Shown here piece by piece: positions 61,762 to 64,000 of a stretch of DNA of 64,000 nt (positions are counted from its first letter, which is position 1; each line of letters begins with the position of its first letter). Made by a program: the position numbers and the translations under genes. The notes under the pieces were generated by a model, which saw nothing but the letters and a program-made list of their open reading frames with translations, did not search any database and was not told the DNA's origin. Source of the DNA: Streptomyces griseus subsp. griseus (GTDB lineage Bacteria > Actinomycetota > Actinomycetes > Streptomycetales > Streptomycetaceae); NCBI RefSeq assembly GCF_000720255.1, contig NZ_JOJE01000013.1, positions 248,001 to 312,000 on the forward strand, given 5' to 3'.

Positions 61762-62678
61762 CCTTTGTCCCTGTCGAACAGGCCGGTGCGGAAGACGACG
61801 AGTGCCGCGCAGGCGAGGCCCAGGACGAGGAGGTCGACGGAGAGCGCCGCCGCGCCGTTGAAGTCGCCTGCCTGGAAGGCGTACTGGTAGGAGAGCTGGT
61901 TCGGTGACCAGCTGTCGGGGATCATGCCCCAGCTGGCGAGGGAGACCAGTTGCGGCTCGACGAAGAGCTGGGTGCCGGCCGCGAAGGCGAGGATCAGCAT
62001 GTACGCGATCCACTTGGTGATCATCGGGATCTGGATGCGAAGGGCGATCTGGAGCGTGTTGGCGCCGTCGATGCGAGCGGCTTCCAGGATCTCGTCGGGG
62101 ATGCTGTTGAGCGCGCCGTACATGACCACGATCCAGCCGCCGGCTCCGGTCCAGAAGGCGATGATGGTGAAGAGCACCGGCAGGTGACCGGGGGCGTTGA
62201 CCTGGGCGAGGGTGTTCCAGCCGAAGCTCTTCAGCAGCCATCCGACGGGACTGGCGGCCGGGTCGAGGAGGATCAGGAAGAGCAGTACGCTCGCCACTCC
62301 GGCGAGGGCACCCGGCAGGTAGAACAGGAACCGCAGGCTGGTGGAGGTCCTGCGCATGCGGCCGTGCAGCATCAGGGCGAGCAGCACGACCAGGATCATC
62401 AGGCTGGCCAGCCACACCACCAGGTACAGGCCGATGTGGAGGAAGGCCGGTCCGAAGCGGTAGTCGGCGAACGTCCGGGTGAAGTTGCCCATTCCGACGA
62501 GTTGGTTGCGGGAGTTGGACAGCGCCAGCCATACCGCGTAACCGGTGGGCAGGACGCCGAAGGCGAGGAGGAGAAGGACGTAGCCGGAGACGAAGACGTA
62601 ACCGGCGCGTCCGACCGGGTTGCGGGCCGAGCGGCCGCCGCGGCCGCCGCTCCGCTCCGTTGCGGGGTGGGTGGTCAT
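61758..62678 (-). CDS. Carbohydrate ABC transporter permease (MalF type)
   Basis: A 306-residue permease with six membrane helices, first at ~27-48 (YVFVSGYVLLLLAFGVLP). The coupling loop is SIPDEILEAARIDGANTLQI (~192). It pairs with the MalG-type permease and the solute-binding lipoprotein for import of the pathway sugar. The gene begins 12 bp after the binding protein. Confidence 0.93.
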   Translation of the reverse strand: MTTHPATERSGGRGGRSARNPVGRAGYVFVSGYVLLLLAFGVLPTGYAVWLALSNSRNQLVGMGNFTRTFADYRFGPAFLHIGLYLVVWLASLMILVVLLALMLHGRMRRTSTSLRFLFYLPGALAGVASVLLFLILLDPAASPVGWLLKSFGWNTLAQVNAPGHLPVLFTIIAFWTGAGGWIVVMYGALNSIPDEILEAARIDGANTLQIALRIQIPMITKWIAYMLILAFAAGTQLFVEPQLVSLASWGMIPDSWSPNQLSYQYAFQAGDFNGAAALSVDLLVLGLACAALVVFRTGLFDRDKG

Positions 62679-62690
62679 CGGTCCGCTTCG

Positions 62691-64000
62691 CTAGTTGACG
62701 GTGTATCCGAGGGACTTGGCCTTGTCGGTGATGGCCGTCTGCCACGTGTCCAGGGTGTCGGTGAGGGTCTTGCCGGAGTTCAGGGCCGGGATCACGGTGG
62801 AGGAGTAGATCGCCTCCTGGCTGTACTGGGTGGCGGACCAGCCGGGCCAGATCAGCTCCGCGGATTCCATGAAAACGGGGCTGACGTCCTCGGCGAAGTA
62901 GCCAGTCTTCTTCTGGTTGGCGAGCCAGGTGACCGCGGCCTTCTTGTACGCGGGGTAGGTGCCCGCGGTGCCCTGGTAGGCGTCGGAGGTCGCCATCCAG
63001 GTCACCAGGTCGGAAGCTGCCTTGAGGTTCTTGCTGTGGGAGGAGACGAACCACAGACCACCGCCGACGTTGCCGGTGTAGTTCTTGGTGTCGCCCTCGA
63101 ACTTCAGTGGCGAGGCGGCGGCGATCTGCCCCTTGGGGATCTTGAAGGTGGAGTTGAAGAGCACCTGGCCGAACCAGGAGGGGCCGGGGAGCATGAGGAC
63201 CTTGCTCGCCTCGTTCTTGACGAAGCCGGCGCTGAAGACCGTGTCCTTGGAGACCGAGCCCTTGGCGATCAGGCTGTCGAGCAGCTTGGCCATCCGGGTG
63301 CACTTGGAATCCCGCAGGTCGACCTTGACCTTCCTGGCGCCGGTCGCCGTGCTGGCAGGGCACTGGCTCGCCCAGAAGTACACCTCGGCGCTCCAGGCGT
63401 CCCCGGCGGTTCCGACCAGGTAGCCGGGGTGCTCCTTGACGACCTTTTCGCCGAGTGCCTGGTACTCCTCCCAGGTGGTCGGGACGGAGTACCCGAAATC
63501 GTCCATGAGCTTCTTGTTGTACCAGAGCACGTTCTGCGCCAGGTCGTTGCGAACGCAGTAGGTGTTGCCGTTGAAGGTGCAGGGGTTCAGCGCGCCGTCC
63601 GCGAAGCCCTTCAGCGTGGACTGGGGGATCACGTCCTGGTTGACGGGCGCGGCGTAGGGGGTCTTGCCTTGGGATGCCCAGGTGCCGTCGTTGACGTTGG
63701 CGCTGAAGGCGACATCGGGCCACCCGCTGCCGGTGCGATCGAACAGCTGGACCTTGGTCTGCAGGTCGTTGGCACCGTTGGCGTCCCCGCTGTATGTGAC
63801 GATCTTCAGCTTCACGTCCGGGTGCGTCTTCTGGTACGCCTGCACGCCCGGCACGCGGGTGGCGTCGGCCCAGACCGTGATCTCACTGCCCTTCTCCTGG
63901 GCGACGGGCTTGAAGGCCGCCGGGGAGGAAGTCGCCGCGGGGGTGGGGTCCGCGCTGCCGCAGGCGGCGAGCCCGAGCAGGGAGACGGCGCCGAGGACGG
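62691..64000 (-). CDS. Sugar ABC transporter solute-binding lipoprotein, 5' end outside window
   Basis: The frame is open to the window edge. The visible N-terminal part reads LLGLAACGSADP, a lipobox with the lipidated Cys, so only a few signal-peptide residues are missing. The mature part is a family 1 extracellular binding protein: GSEITVWADATRVPGVQAYQ, GWPDVAFSANVNDGTW (~90), WYNKKLMDDFGYSVPTTWEE (~145). It captures the sugar outside the membrane and is the first visible gene of the operon; the promoter and any regulator lie beyond the window. Confidence 0.92.
   Translation of the reverse strand, partial: VLGAVSLLGLAACGSADPTPAATSSPAAFKPVAQEKGSEITVWADATRVPGVQAYQKTHPDVKLKIVTYSGDANGANDLQTKVQLFDRTGSGWPDVAFSANVNDGTWASQGKTPYAAPVNQDVIPQSTLKGFADGALNPCTFNGNTYCVRNDLAQNVLWYNKKLMDDFGYSVPTTWEEYQALGEKVVKEHPGYLVGTAGDAWSAEVYFWASQCPASTATGARKVKVDLRDSKCTRMAKLLDSLIAKGSVSKDTVFSAGFVKNEASKVLMLPGPSWFGQVLFNSTFKIPKGQIAAASPLKFEGDTKNYTGNVGGGLWFVSSHSKNLKAASDLVTWMATSDAYQGTAGTYPAYKKAAVTWLANQKKTGYFAEDVSPVFMESAELIWPGWSATQYSQEAIYSSTVIPALNSGKTLTDTLDTWQTAITDKAKSLGYTVN

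Overview
The window is a GC-rich actinobacterial chromosome segment that I read as Streptomyces. The signs are the strong G/C third-position bias, frequent GTG starts, many ATGA or TGATG translationally coupled gene pairs, the HrdA-like sigma factor beside dnaG, and GlnR- and SoxR-type operators in front of the expected targets. About 50 protein genes are supported, plus three tRNAs and an IS5-family transposase. Most of the window (1-48,000) looks like ordered core chromosome; 48,000-54,450 is a broken, mosaic accessory patch; 54,440-64,000 is a catabolic operon.

Layout. 1-4,000: a glycogen-debranching-type gene and a GH63-like glycosidase, divergent from a ROK regulator across a palindromic operator. 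4,400-7,120: ppdK behind a 400-bp leader with two strong inverted repeats. 7,250-14,300: a PPOX-fold protein, an SDR, a SulP transporter coupled to a beta-carbonic anhydrase, and a two-component system. 14,400-19,600: nirD, nirB and an accessory FAD oxidoreductase in one operon behind a four-half-site GlnR box, with a divergent TauE/SafE permease. 19,600-26,100: an imine-reductase-like oxidoreductase with HxlR regulator, a class F sortase with an exported partner, a SoxR-box FMN reductase, a TetR regulator, an M4 metalloprotease and a gamma-glutamylcyclotransferase-like protein. 26,150-28,350: a molybdopterin nitrate reductase, also with a GlnR-type box. 28,500-32,250: a three-gene operon coding for an adenylating enzyme, a membrane flavoprotein and a crotonase, of unknown function. 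32,280-47,430: a SanA-like protein, sirohydrochlorin chelatase, dgt, a ferredoxin-reductase-like protein, dnaG, an AbiEii-type nucleotidyltransferase with a duplicated-domain partner, hrdA, a heterodimeric ABC exporter, an FGGY kinase and a small membrane protein. 47,591-48,004: two identical tRNA-Asn genes and a CAT-anticodon tRNA.

48,005-54,450 holds a pfkB-kinase remnant, the IS5-type transposase, an alpha/beta hydrolase, a levanase (GH32) lacking its 5' end and carrying a one-base frameshift, and a fragment of an oligopeptide-permease operon cut at both ends. The second cut removes the 3' part of lutC.

54,150-64,000 reads leftward as one 11-gene operon: ABC sugar importer, mutarotase, 2,4-diketo-acid hydrolase (FAH family), SDR, aldo/keto reductase, lactonase, then lutA, lutB and a ruined lutC. 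The enzymes fit the non-phosphorylative L-fucose (or L-rhamnose) pathway, which yields pyruvate plus L-lactate; LutABC would then oxidise the lactate. The sugar-acid dehydratase is not in the window, and lutC is damaged, so the route may be incomplete in this strain. The best candidates for undescribed biology are the adenylating enzyme/membrane flavoprotein/crotonase operon and the nucleotidyltransferase/duplicated-domain pair.
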